DNA of 64,000 nucleotides from Prorocentrum cordatum. Its lineage: Eukaryota > Sar > Dinophyceae > Prorocentrales > Prorocentraceae. Below are positions 42,250 through 52,867 of this stretch, piece by piece (position 1 is the stretch's first letter; every line of letters begins with the position of its first letter). Both the position numbers and the translations under genes were made by a program. The DNA is taken from assembly GCA_963575745.1 (NCBI GenBank), contig CAUYUJ010016059.1:642849-706848 (forward strand), in the 5' to 3' direction. The notes under the pieces were generated by a model. It searched no databases. It was not told the origin of the DNA and worked only from the letters and a program-made list of their open reading frames with translations.

Positions 42250-42935
42250 AGCGCGGCCCCGGGGGCGGGCAGGGCGCCCCCCCCTGCTCGGGTGGAGACG
42301 AAAAGGGGGGAGGGTCGATAAGGGGGGGGGGTGGGGGATTCAGCTCACGCAGCTGGCTTCCCCGGCTCCTCCTCTCGGCGCTGGAGGCGCCCTGGCATCG
42401 AGAAAGGTGCCCGGCGGGGGGGCCGAATCCAGCTGCGCGAAAAGCAGATTCCGTAATCCACCCCTTCCCGATCCCCCCCGTAGGAGGAAGGAGGAGCGAC
42501 ACCACCACTGCTACCGCAAGAAGCCAGGGGGAACCGCTCGAGACATCCCCTATCCCCGGCTCCAGGAAGCATCGTGGACCTCCTCGCTGGAAGTGCCCCC
42601 GCGCCATGGTGGTGGTGGCGGTGGTGCCTGAATCGGCGATACATCGTCCACAGACCGGCGGTAGGCCCTCGATAGCGAATCCGCACGTTGCTGGCCGAGG
42701 TGGGGCGATCAGAGCCCTATCGGCGAACAATGGGCGATTGGGGGTCGATGTACTACCCGTCTGAGCCCATCCCCTCCTGGCCCTTTCCTGGCTTTTGGGC
42801 CACAGCTCGGCTCTCCGGCGGCCGTTCGGGCCGATCCGGGCAGCCCCGGAACGCCCTCGGCGAGGCGCAGCTGCTGGAAGGCCTCCCGATGCTGGAAAAC
42901 CGGAGGGAATCGACGCAAAAGTTCGAAAACCTGGA
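42250..42935. other. Stretch between the WCC exon and the LINE
   Basis: Poly-G/poly-C patches (42,305-42,335) and GC-rich sequence with no recognised gene. It may contain further diverged LINE sequence, but no reverse-transcriptase motif is visible. Confidence 0.4.
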
Positions 42936-43719
42936 ACCCATCCGCGCTCGGACGCGGTCAGGGGGGCGCCAGCGGCAAGAGCTGACGTATACCTCCAAAG
43001 ATGCGCTCAGGAGCGTTCGAGGGCGCTTCCCAGATTGCAGCCCATGCAGAGGCCTCGTCCTTCAAGAAGCTCAGAAGGTCCGATAGGACCAGGCCCCCCG
43101 CCGACAGCGTCGTGGCGGGTTTCCAGCCAGGCGCCGCCTCGGCATCAAAGCGAGCGCTTGTTTTTTAAACCCACTTCTGGATTTTAGTGAGGGCCACTCT
43201 TTCGTGCGCTTCACGGCGCGCTTCATGCTGGAGCTCAACAACATCGGGCTGACACGAGCACGGCAAGTCGTCGGGTGACCCCAGCCACTCGCACTTGCCT
43301 AGCAGGCCCGCGACGACTACTGGAATAGGGTTGTCTAGACACGCTCTGAACAACGTCTGGGCCGCCCTCGCGAGCCCCGAGAACCCAATGACCGAAATCT
43401 TCGTGACGACCGACGGGTGGCCCAAGACGAACCGTTGGGCACCCGAAGCCCCCGGCAAGTCCTCTCGCACCTCAATGGCCAGGTCCTGGGGCCGATGGGT
43501 CAACTGCTTCCCCAAACGTCGTCGGATGGCGGCGAGGAGGGGCCTTGTCCTTCAGGAGAGGGGCCCAATGCAACTGCAGTGACTTGCTGCGGGCTCCGAA
43601 GCCAGGAATAGTAGCTTGACCGATGTCACAGAGCTTTTGTTCGGCCATGTCGGCACATTCCCCGTAGTTCACCCACTTGAATAACTCCTGAGCCTCCCAG
43701 ACATGACCACCTAGCGCCG

Positions 43720-44640
43720 CCCCCAGGCAGCCTTCAGCCGCGCTGGCGATGCAACCCCAATGCGGCGGACACCTTGCCACACCAGTAGGCCTCCCCGTCG
43801 TAATCGGCGGAGGCATGCGAAAGGACAGCGCGCATAATTGCGAAAGCGACGGCCGAAGATACAGCTGAAGGATCGCTGGTATGCGGGGCGCGATCTGCGC
43901 TTCTTGACCGACGCTGGTCTCCTGCGACTTCAGTGGCCAAGCACCCCGCGCGCGCAAGGTAATCCAAGAAGCTGAGGCCTCCGATCGAACGGCGGGCTCC
44001 TGAACCAGACGGCTGAATCTGAAAATCTCCCAACTTCTCGGGAAGTCCGGACTCCTAGAGCAACTCCGGAGACATATTCCAATCGCCGCCGAGAACGGCC
44101 TGATGCCCCAACATCTGAACAGTGGCTCCAACGGCGCTGAGAAGGTCAAGGTTCCTGCTAGACAGCCCTTTCACAAGTCATGAAGGTTGGCCGACGCGAT
44201 CAAAGTTGACGAATCCCCAGGGAGATGAAGAGATGCACCAACGCGGTGATCAACCTCCCCTCAGTACGCGCTGAGTCCCATAGAGTCTCGTGCAAGCCCA
44301 TAATCCCTCGCGGGTGCACCTGCTCCCCCAGAGGAGCCTTCTCCATGGCCAGTAATGGCGGGCGGCAAGATCGCTGTCCAACGGGTGTCGGGCACACCCA
44401 GATGCGGCCTCCTTGACCGCAGAGGGCCTGACGATGTGGTGTTCTAGGGGGCAAACGACGTGAGCGGTCGACTTGCTCAGCCTTTCCTTGAACGAGTTCC
44501 AGCACGTAGCGTCCAATGATGAATCCGAAGCTTTCGGGGCCCGGCGGCTTTGGGGGGGCCTCTGGAAAGTAAACGGCGCAAGCCCTGCCAGTAACGCCAC
44601 GGGCATCTGGGTGGCTGGCACGACCAGCAATTGCGCAAAC
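43720..44640 (-). pseudogene. LINE endonuclease (EEP/APE-type) domain, broken
   Basis: The metal/phosphate-site words VVCPLEHHIV (about 44,525) and VLGGDWNMSP (about 44,095) identify an endonuclease/exonuclease/phosphatase fold as in LINE ORF2. An in-frame TAG follows WNMSPELL, and another stop lies upstream after VGQPS. Frame shifts separate the N-terminal part from the QPSGSGARRSIGGLSFLDYL part. Confidence 0.75.
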
Positions 44641-44938
44641 ATCGCACGGATTCACACGGGAGCTGCTGGCCGCAACATACTCAGAAGATGATCCGACCCC
44701 ACTCGGCAGTGGAAGAGCCGCCCCCGTCGAGCGCCGCGGCGAAGCCGACGTAGCCAAGCCTGAGGCGCAGCATGAGGAGGCCGATCGCAACGCAGAGCCC
44801 GAATGACTCGACAACGCACTCAATCGCGATGGCGGGAGACCAGCCTTCACCACGTCCAAGTAGCTGAACCGAAACTTACGATGAGTGCGTCCCGAAGCTG
44901 AGTGAGAAGCACAAACCGTCAAGATCCTCCTCAGCGTG

Positions 44939-46330
44939 TCACCCCGACGACGCCTCCTTCTGAGCACCCCTGGCGATCTCCTTCCCAGGCGAGAGCGTTG
45001 ACGCCGCAGTCACCGACGCCTTAGCTGCGCTCTTGAGCTTCTCCGTGGCCGATTCATCAACGGCAGGGCCAGCTTGCTTTGGCGGGTCCTCAGTGCCCGC
45101 ATCAGGCCTGGCCTGAGCAACATCTCCAGAAGCATGACCCGAGGCGACAGCACTATCTCCGCAACCAGGTGCGGCTTCATCCTCGCCAATTCGCCGCTTT
45201 TTCGTCGCGAGCCGCTCCCGCTGGGCTTTCTGCTCAGCCTGCAGCGTCTCGCCCTGTTTGCGAACTTCGCCGAAGAAGCTGCCTGCCATGATCTGAAACG
45301 TCTACAGCATCTGGCGCTTCCGCTCTGTGGCCTCACCCAAATCACTCTGCACGATAGCACTCGGCGAAAAAGAACAGGCCGTTGTCGCACAAATCGATGT
45401 AGTCCAAAATTCCGTCCATGAGCTTGAACCGCTTGCCCCGCTTCAGTCGCACCCCTTGCGTCTGCAGCAGACGCGCACACGCCCGCCGCCACCTCGGCCA
45501 CCGCCTGGCGGTAGTCCTCGTCAGCCACTTTCAGCTCCGCGACGACCTCGGCCGCAAAGATGCGCTGAGTGTCCACCTGCTCCACGAGGTCATCCAGCCC
45601 CGCGTTCTCCGCCTCCAGCTTGCCCGTGACCTTGCGAAGCGTGGCGTGGGCCATGCTGGAGCGGATGTGCGCGGGTTTCTCCGCAATGGGCGGCTTCTCG
45701 AGCTGCTCGGGTTGCTACATGTACTCGTTGGCTGTGACCTGGCCCCCGACTTCCCCGCAAGCTGCACCCGCGTAACTCGCCCTTGAGGAGGGCCGAGCCC
45801 GTGGTTCTTGGCTGAGACTTCGGTTGGATGGCAGCGCGATATTTCTCGGTCGTCTCCTTGTTACTTATCGACGCGGCGAAGACGACCAGAGCCTGCATGG
45901 AATCCATACCGAACAGATGACCAGCCCGACGAACACCACCAGTCCCACTCCTCGTAGGGCGGTCACGACTTAACGGCGGCTGCGATGCTCCGCCGTTCCT
46001 CACACGCCCACAGTGCTTGCACCATTTCCAGTGTAGCAGTTTCTTGGCGCAGCGGCAATCTGCCGCATCTCTCCACCCTCAGGCGGGGCCCGCGACGCCG
46101 ACCTGGAAAGCTTCTTCCCGGGACCGCCCGCCTTGCCGCCGCCGCCAGCGCCTTCCCCAGCCATAGCTGCAAGGTGATGGTCTCCGTGGCGCGATGAGAG
46201 AACAGCCGCCTGGCCCGGGCCACGGCAAACACAAGGCAAGCGCTGGCCCGCCGACGGGCGTGCGAACGCGGCGCGCCCCCCGTCTTTGCACCCCTCGCCC
46301 TGGACGGGCAAGGGGCTGGGGGCTCAGACA
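44939..46330 (-). pseudogene. LINE ORF1-like region, broken
   Basis: From right to left: a Gly/Arg-rich start (MAGEGAGGGGKAGGPGKK), a Cys/His-bearing patch CRCAKKLLHWKWCKHCG near 46,040 that may be a zinc-binding motif, a short piece MDSMQALVVFAASISNKE, an Ala/Glu-rich helical stretch from MAHATLRKVTGKLEAENAG (45,654) through VEQVDTQRIFAAEVVAELKV, a conserved-looking FKLMDGILDYIDLCDNGLFF near 45,410, and a charged tail from MAGSFFGEVRKQGETLQ (45,289) to 44,939. At least three frame changes. Assignment to LINE ORF1 rests on its position upstream of the endonuclease. Confidence 0.6.
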
Positions 46331-46379
46331 AACGGGCCCCCTGTGGCCCGCGATGTGATCCAAACCTAGGGAAAGGGGG

Positions 46380-46970
46380 ACGTAGGACGGTGTCGCAGAT
46401 GAGACGGAAGGGGCAGGAGTAGGGCGAGTCAGAGGAGGAGAAGGGGGCCGAGGACGAGGACGATGAAGGAAAGATGAAGGGCAGGGGGACGAGGAGAATT
46501 AAGGATGAGGACGAGGGGGCGGGAGAGGGCAGACGAGGAAGAGATGGCGGAGGGAGCGCGGAAGAGGGACGGGAGAGTGGAGGGGGACAAGGGAGGGGGG
46601 AAATGAGGAGGAAGAGATGGCGGAGGAGGGGTTATGGGAGAGGGATGACAAAGCTGAGGGGGACATACATTGACGAGTGAGGGAGGAGGGGGTGGAGGGA
46701 TGGGGACATGGGGAGGCGAGTGAAGTGGTGAAGGTGACGGACGAAGCCAGAGGATGAGCAAGAGACGGAGCAACATCATGAGGAGAGACGGAAAAGGACA
46801 ACACACAAGAAAGAGAACAGGGCAGATGAACGAGGATGAGGGTGAGATTGGGTAATACGAACACGAAGCACGATGCGAGGAGTTGGAAGCGGACGGGGGG
46901 AAGAGGATAAGACGGACCAGGAGGAAAGGTATAGTGACGAGGATCAGAAGGAGGATGAGCCGACTGGTCA
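46380..46970. repeat. Purine-rich region
   Basis: About 590 bp biased to A and G on the plus strand (GAGGACGAGG, GGAGGAGGGGG words), looser than 19,205-19,640. It begins next to the PARP-like gene's stop codon. Confidence 0.8.
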
Positions 46971-47003
46971 ACGTGCGGCGCCTGCGGCGCACGTGGTCCC
47001 TGC

Positions 47004-47172
47004 TTAAAAGTATCTCGCGTACGCAGGCGTTTCGCACCACTTCTTGTAAAGGCAGGCCCCGACGACGATGGCGACACCGATCCACACCTCGAGGCCGCGG
47101 CAGCAGTCGCCCGAGACCTGCTCTTCCGGATCGTGCCAGAGGCACGCGTGGCGGATTGTCACGGCATTCGGG
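47004..47172 (-). CDS. PARP-like terminal exon with membrane tail
   Basis: Fifty-five codons plus the stop, from PNAVTIRHACLWHDPEE through CCRGLEVW to a single hydrophobic helix and the tail CETPAYARYF. The acceptor is GAGAG at 47,174-47,173. Confidence 0.8.
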
Positions 47173-47822
47173 CTCTCCGCGATGATGCCCGGGTGTTGAC
47201 AGAACGGCCCCTGGCCCCGAGGTGCCCCCGAGGGTGTCCCAGAGGGCCTCTGTGAGATTCCCTCACGAGGCCCATGGAGGGCCCCACGGGGGCTCCAAGG
47301 CGGAGCAAAAGGCTGGGGACCTCTTGGGCCAGGGACGCCTTGAGGCAACACTCCGAGATGTAGCCCTCTGGCGCAGTGCCCGCGCCCAGCCCGGAGGACG
47401 GCCCCGCGCCGCCAAGCTTCACCAGCGGGCCCATCGCCACCTCTGCCACGAGCAGGCACCGCCAGCGCCCCAGCCCGTGCGGCAGCCAGCCGCTCTTCCT
47501 GGCGTACGAGTAGGCCAGCGCGGGCTCCTGGCTCAGGTAGACGCCCTGGCCGAACAGCTGCCTGTCCTCGCCGGTGCGGCCCAGCGACTGCCCGGGCAGC
47601 GCTGCGCTCACGAAGCCGAAGCCCAGCAGCGACCAGACGTTCTCGAAGGGGGCCCCGTGGTAGCCCCAGATCGTCCCGCCGCCGCCGCCCCGGCCATCGG
47701 CCGCCTCGCCCTCCCGCGGCGGACGGCTCAGGACCACGTCGGGCGCCCTCCCGGCCACGGCCTCCCAGTCCAAGCCCCGCAGGCCGGGCAGCTGCGGGCC
47801 GGCCGGCACCCAACCCGCGCGC
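47004..47822 (-). CDS. PARP16-like mono-ADP-ribosyltransferase, last two exons
   Basis: Exons 47,822-47,352 and 47,172-47,004 join at a GT...AG intron in frame. The first carries an ADP-ribosyltransferase catalytic domain: YHGAPFENVWSLLGFGF supplies the NAD-binding His, LFGQGVYLSQEPALAYSYA the conserved Tyr, and GLGRWRCLLVAEVA the following strand. The second ends VWIGVAIVVGACLYKKW, a C-terminal membrane helix, then a TAA. A His-Tyr catalytic pair with a tail anchor is the known arrangement of PARP16, an endoplasmic-reticulum mono-ADP-ribosyltransferase. A Gly-rich insertion (DGRGGGGG) lies before the catalytic His. The exon upstream of 47,822 (acceptor ATTCTTCTAG) that would hold the N-terminus was not found. 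The 180-bp intron shows nothing unusual. Catalysis of NAD+-dependent mono-ADP-ribosylation is inferred from the family; targets are unknown. Confidence 0.82.
   Translation of the reverse strand, partial: ARGLGAGRPAAARPAGLGLGGRGREGARRGPEPSAAGGRGGRWPGRRRRDDLGLPRGPLRERLVAAGLRLRERSAARAVAGPHRRGQAAVRPGRLPEPGARAGLLVRQEERLAAARAGALAVPARGRGGDGPAGEAWRRGAVLRAGRGHCARGLHLGVLPQGVPGPRGPQPFAPPWSPRGALHGPREGISQRPSGTPSGAPRGQGPFCQHPGIIAESPNAVTIRHACLWHDPEEQVSGDCCRGLEVWIGVAIVVGACLYKKWCETPAYARYF
47352..47822 (-). CDS. PARP-like exon with catalytic core
   Basis: Opens after a pyrimidine-rich ATTATTCTTCTAG acceptor, reads RAGWVPAGPQLPGLRGLDW to TAPEGYIS, and closes at a GT donor (47,351). Splicing here gives EGYISDPNAVTIRHACLW. 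Confidence 0.82.
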
Positions 47823-48044
47823 CTAGAAGAATAATCCGCCAGCCCCCCCTGGAGGGGCCATCAGGTCGAGAGGATGAGGGTTGCAGTGTCCTGCGCCAGT
47901 TCCAGTTTCCAGTCTCCAATGTTACAGTCCTGCCATCTGCTTCCTATGGTAAATTGTTGAAGTCCGCGCGAGGGGGGGAGCCAAAAGGGGCCTGGTTACC
48001 ACCCGAGAGTCGCGTGCTCTGGATTCCTGCGGGGCCGTGGGACA

Positions 48045-48850
48045 CGTAAGAATACGTGAGATCCGCGCTCCCGATGCAATGATCTTTCGTGAATTTCTTT
48101 GTGTTCGCGCCCCCGAGGCCACGATCCTTCGCACATTGCACCGCGTTCGCGTCCGCGAATCCACGAACCCTAGCAAAATACACCATATTCGCGCCCCCGG
48201 GGCCACCATCTCGAGTAAATTCCCTTACGTTCGGGCCACGATCCCCCGTTAATTACGCCGCGCCTGCGCCCCCGAGGCCGCAATCCCGTTGGAAATTACG
48301 CTACGCTCGCACCCCCGAAACCACGATCCCTCGTAACACTGTGTTCGCGCCCCCGAGGCCACGATCCCTAGTAAACTACGCCACGCTCGCGCCCCCGAGG
48401 CCACGATACCTCATAAACCAAATTCGCGCCCGCGAGACCACATTTGTGGCCCCGTGGCCACGATCTCTCGTAAATTGCACTACGTTCGCGCTTCTGGGGC
48501 CACGATCACCCGTAAGTTACGCCACAATTGCGCCCCCGAGGCCACGATCCTTGGAATTACTCGACCCTTGCAAATTACATCATATTCACGTCCACGAGGC
48601 CAGCAACCATGGCAAATTACACAATGCTTGCGTCCATGAGGCAACAAACCTGGGTAACCTACACCATACTCACGTCCCGAATTGTGCGTCCCCGAGGCAA
48701 CAAGCCTTTTTATAAATTATACCACATGTGCGCCACCGAAAACAGAATCCTTTGCAAATCACCCTGTGTTCGCGTCCCCAGAGCCACCAACCCATGCAAC
48801 TTGCTAAATAATCGCGTCTCCGAAACCAGAATCCGTGGTACATTGCACAA
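48045..48850. repeat. About 46-bp degenerate minisatellite
   Basis: About 17 units of 40-50 bp contain CGCGCCCCCGAGGCCACGAT, then CCCTCGTAAATTACGCCACG and TTCG. Units diverge towards both ends (CACGTCCACGAGGC and CGTGTCCCCAGAGCC at the right). Confidence 0.9.
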
Positions 48851-48889
48851 GATGAACATCCCGAGGGCACTTTGGGGTTCTCGCATTTT

Positions 48890-49215
48890 GGGCTTTCCAA
48901 CGGTCCAAGATGGCACAAGGAGCTCCCAAGACCGCCCCAAGACAGACCAAGACGCCTCCAAGAGGCCCCAAGACGGCCCCAGAGGGCTCCAATATACCCC
49001 AAGAAGCGCTCTGAAAAGCCCCGAGAAGCCCCCAGGAGGCCCTACAAGGCCTCAAGAGGCGCCCAAGACGCGCCAAAGAGGCCTCCAAAAAGCCCAGAAG
49101 ATACCCTACGAGGCCCCAATAGGCCCCCAAGAGGCGCCGAAACCGTCTCCAAGAGGCCTCCGAGAGACTCCCCACGACACCCCAACACGAACACAAGAGG
49201 CCTCAGACCCACAAC
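48890..49215. repeat. CCCCAAGAGGC minisatellite, locus 3
   Basis: Degenerate CCAAGACGGCCCCAGAGGGC and CCCAAGAGGCGCC units on the plus strand, continuous with the end of the 46-bp array. It matches 23,570-23,830 and 32,220-32,930. Confidence 0.85.
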
Positions 49216-49388
49216 CAAGACACGGTGGCGAGATGAGCTGATTGCCACTAGGATAACGCTAACGTCTCAATATGCGCTGATGATGTCTATCCGCCCCCGC
49301 ATGATGTTCCCAGATGCGCCAAGGCAGCGCCGAAACGCGACGACGCGACGAGGGGGCCGGCGGCAGGGGGCGAAGCCTTTACGGATGA

Positions 49389-49572
49389 CAAAACGGCATA
49401 GACATAAACGTTCGGCTCTCCGCGCGGATCTCTTGGATCGGCGCTGCACCCCCCTCCCTGGTGCGCGGAGCGCGCCAGTGGCGGCGCCTCAGGCGCCGCC
49501 AGGGGGGCCCAGCGCCGATGATCCAAGACATCCGTGCGGAGCTCTGAGAGTTTACGTCCATGCCGTTTGTGC
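49389..49572. mobile_element. Fold-back element FB1, most complete copy
   Basis: The left arm AAACGGCATAGACATAAACG, CTCCGCGCGGATCTCTTGGA and TCGGCGCTG pairs with the right arm CAGCGCCGATGATCCAAGAC, ATCCGTGCGGAGCTC and GTTTACGTCCATGCCGTTT over about 68 bp per side. The roughly 45-bp centre contains a second palindrome, GGCGGCGCCTCAGGCGCCG. Diverged or half copies are at 35,960-36,085 and 21,250-21,325. It has no coding capacity. Confidence 0.8.
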
Positions 49573-49783
49573 TTCTTCGAGCGCCACTGATCCAGCAGCG
49601 CCCCCACGCCTCGGCCGCACGCAAGGAGGACCCTAGGCCCTGGGCAAGAGTGGCCTCCGGTGCGCGGCCTCAGGAGGCCACGGTGGGGCGAAAGCAAAGC
49701 GCGCAAGCCAGTGCTGGGGGGGCACCGAGGGGGGCCCCGCTGGGCCCACACCAAAGGCCACCCTGGCGGAGGGTCGCCCTTAC

Positions 49784-50005
49784 GTGTGGCCGACACGCCG
49801 CGCGCAGCGCCCGCGGGCTCCGCTGGCGGCGCCGCTGGGCTCTCCGCCGCCGCCGCGCCGGCCAGCTCGGCCAGACCAAGGCGCACCGCGGCCGCGTCGC
49901 TGCCCGGCGGCCGCGGCCGGCAGAGGAGCTCCGCCTTGGGGGCGCTGGCCGCGGCGGCCAGCGCGGCGCGCAGCGCGTCGGGCGGCGGGGCCATCTCGTC
50001 GATCC
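49784..50005 (-). CDS. Possible Ala-rich exon
   Basis: Minus frame GIDEMAPPPDALRAALAAAA, then APKAELLCRPRPPGSDAAAV, RLGLAELAGAAAAE and GAARGVSAT. It is bounded by an AG at 50,007-50,006 and by a GTAAGG donor at 49,783, the best donor consensus in the window. Composition is biased but ordered in a helix-like pattern. No family recognised, and neighbouring exons were not found. Confidence 0.35.
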
Positions 50006-51494
50006 CTATCCCTACCCCACAGGTCGGGGCGTTGCACATTCATCGCAACGGGTATGTTGCTCGGCTTCGGGCCATTAGGTCCTCACAGATCGATCTGGCT
50101 TGAAAAATGACACAGAACGATTGTGTCTCAGGCTCTGGTCATGCTTTCTCCGCGACGTTGCATGCTCCTGGCAACGTCAGATCTGAGGGTTGCCCACCCA
50201 GGTGGGGATAAATGTTGCTCCCTCCAGGCTTCGCGGGGCCCATCCCCATCTGGGGGGGGGATGGCTGGTGGGTCTGAGATACCGTGGCCCAGTGGGGATG
50301 GTGGGGATAGGTTGCACGATGCTGGGCGTGCGCCGACGGCGGGGTGCCAACCCTGGGGGCGCCCACCGCCCCCGAGCCGAGATGGCCTGCGGAGGGCCGC
50401 GGAGAGGCCCGGGGAGGGCGATGGCGAGCGGGGCGCCGTGCGGCGAGAGGCGGTGCCCGCACCCAGACGCGCTCGCGTCGTGGCAGAACTCACGACGGGC
50501 GATTTCGGGGCCGTGGTCGGCCTCTAGGTGCCCTCGCCGGGCCCATGGGGCCGTCAGAGAACGGCTCGGGAAGAAAAGCCGTGGGGGCCCGCGCTGAACA
50601 AGTCAAGGCATCGCATGTCTGGGCGTCCTGAAAACGCACCCGCTGGCCCCCGAGCCAGGATGGCCTGCGGAGGGCCTCGGAGAGGCCCAGGGGATGAGAC
50701 GACAGCGGCGATGTCGTCGACGACGAGGGGCCTCCTCCATCCACCTCCTCCTAGATGCGCCAGGGACCGTGTCGGTCGCGCAGGAGGGGCTCGCCCACTG
50801 CGGTGCGGCAGGCACGGAGCTACCGAACAACCCGCAGAGGAGGCGGCGGCGCTGAGCTGGCTGCACCGTGGCGATCAGAACCACTATTCCGATGTGCGGG
50901 AGGCTCCTGCCTGGACGACGTGGGCCATGGGTCTTACCACAACCCGAACCGCTCAGCCTTGAGAGGTCTCCGTTGCCGGGGTGACAGAATCAACCGACCC
51001 CACCATTCGTATGGAGTTCGCTCCGTGGGCTGGCCCTGGGCCCTGCAAACGGGTCCCCAGAGGGTACTCAACATTGGCATTGGAGGCCGTCGCCGGCGGA
51101 ACCGCCGCACCGAGAAGCCACCAAGCTAGCGTGTTACTCTTCGACTTCTTGATTCTCGCTGGGGGGCGGACCAACCGTGCGCTCCCTCCTCCGTGTCGCG
51201 AGATGAAGGGGCCCCGAAGCAACCAGGTCCTGGACCCCAGGGGACTTTCCGCTGGACCGCCTTCTCATCCTGGACCGTCTTTGATGGCCTCGAAGGGGTC
51301 CGGAGTCCGAACGTACGGCGAGAAGCACCATGACCGCCGTCTTTCTTGGGGAGACCTCCCCCCATCCCGTCTCTCCTCCCTTCTGCTCCTGCGGAGCGCC
51401 AGCCAAACGCACCTGAGAAAAAAAAGGTGCTGGCCCAGCCCCCCGACTGCACCGCCTCCGGGCAGTCGGGGGGGTGCGGGAGGCCCGCTTGGTG
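50006..51494. other. GC-rich stretch with repeat D3 copy and a 55-bp duplication
   Basis: 50,185-50,320 resembles repeat D3 at 37,921-38,045. A segment of about 55 bp with GATGGCCTGCGGAGGGCC and GGAGAGGCCC occurs at 50,367-50,425 and again at 50,645-50,700. A minus frame LEADHGPEIARREFCHDASA (about 50,525) is suggestive but unsupported. Confidence 0.45.
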
Positions 51495-52340
51495 CGGTCA
51501 GGCCCTCGGCTGCCGCCTCGCGCCTGCGCCCCTGGGGGCTCCCGCGGACGGAGCTGCTGCGCGGGCCGCGAGCACAAGCGGGCCTGGATTGCGCGAGAAG
51601 GCACAGCGATCTTGCGCCGCGGCCTACGCGGGACGCCAGCGGTCCACACCGCCAGAAGCGGTCAGGCACTCAGCTGTCGCCAGGCTCCTGCACCCCTAGG
51701 GAGTCCAGCGGACCGAGGCGCTGCGCAGGCCACGAAAAGAAGCGGGCCTTGCGCGAGAAACCGGCGGCCCTACGCTGCTGCTCATGCGGAACGCCAGCGT
51801 TGCACACCGGTTGGTGCCGTGAGGCGCTCAGCTATCGCCAGGCTCATGCGCCACTGCGCATGCCCGAATGAGGCATCTCGCCCCTCGTCCTAGGCTAGGT
51901 GCTGCCAGGCGCGCAGCGGTTTGCCCCCAGACGGTGAGGCCTCGCAGCTGTCGCCACTCTGCGGCGCCCCTGGGGGATCCAGCGGAGAGCGGTGCTATCG
52001 CATACCCAAGCGAGACCATGCCCTCCGCTGAGCGCCCCTGCGCGAGCATCTGCTGCCATCTGCCCTCCTGCACAGCGCTGTGCCACCCAAACCCAGATCA
52101 GACCTCGTCCTCCGCTGGGTGCTGCCAGGAGAGCAGCTGTCGCCACGTTGTTGCGCCCCTGGGGAGTCCAGCGGGGAGAGGTGACATCGCAGACCCAAGC
52201 GAGACCTTGCCTTCCCCTGGAAGCCCCCACGCGCGCAACTGTCGCTACCCTCCCTGCGCCCCTGGTGCTGCGCCCATGGGGAGTCCAGCAGGCTGCGGCG
52301 CTATCGCAATTCCGAATGAGACCACCGCCTTCCAACGCTG
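51495..52340. repeat. Degenerate long-unit repeat around CCCCTGGGGAGTCCAGCGG
   Basis: Five or more diverged copies of GCCCCTGGGGAGTCCAGCGG preceded by GCAGCTGTCGCCA occur at about 51,529, 51,692, 51,966, 52,157 and 52,280, with spacings of 120-270 bp. ACCCAAGCGAGACC follows in several copies. Confidence 0.7.
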
Positions 52341-52574
52341 CGCCACCTGCCCCCCCTCATCCTCCTCCTTGTCTTCCTCTCTCCCTTTCCCCCCAACCCT
52401 GTCCTCCGGCCTCGTGTTCTTTTTCCCCGTGCGCCCACGCAGCTCTAGACCCTTTCCCCGTGACAAGTTCTCCATCCTGAATGACGCGCGCGGGAGCGCA
52501 TGTTTTGGGCGAAAAGGGCTTCTGAGGACCCAAAAACCCTGCGGTAACGAACCGTGCGGTGAGTCACCAACTCG

Positions 52575-52702
52575 CCATCGGTCGGACGTCCACTCCCCGT
52601 GCATTTGTCGACTTCGTGCGTCTATTTCCTCGCAAGATAACGCTGCTTCTCGATGGCCATTGCCGAAGAAGAATGCACACGCCGGAGCGATGCCAAGCAA
52701 AC
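52575..52702 (+). repeat. Dispersed repeat D1, full copy
   Basis: CATCGGTCGGACGTCCACTC, CCGTGCATTTGTCGAC, CTCGCAAGATAACGC and CGGAGCGATGCCAAGC align with 31,167-31,296. Confidence 0.85.
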
Positions 52703-52867
52703 GGCCAGTCACCGCACCGCTTTGGACCCCCAGAGGAGGCTCGCTCCCGCGCGGCAACGGCCGCCCCGCGGGCGGCCCTGCTGGCGTGCGGCGCGTCGAG
52801 GAGCGCGCGCGCGCGCGCTACGGGGCGGCCTGGGCTGCGAGGGAAGTCTGCGGAGGTGGATCTTTTC

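Larger units (their letters stand above)
42940..46330 (-). mobile_element. Decayed LINE (non-LTR retrotransposon) lacking reverse transcriptase
   Basis: Read on the minus strand it shows an ORF1-like region (46,330-44,939), an endonuclease domain (about 44,640-43,720) and the linker usually found between endonuclease and reverse transcriptase (about 43,720-42,940; words such as MAEQKLCDIG, DVVELQHEARREAHERVA, FLKDEASAWAAIWEAP). Frames change repeatedly and stops interrupt the domains, so it is inactive. Sequence stops resembling the element just before the reverse transcriptase should begin, so the copy is truncated or rearranged at its 3' side. This is an ordinary cellular retrotransposon remnant. 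Confidence 0.72.
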
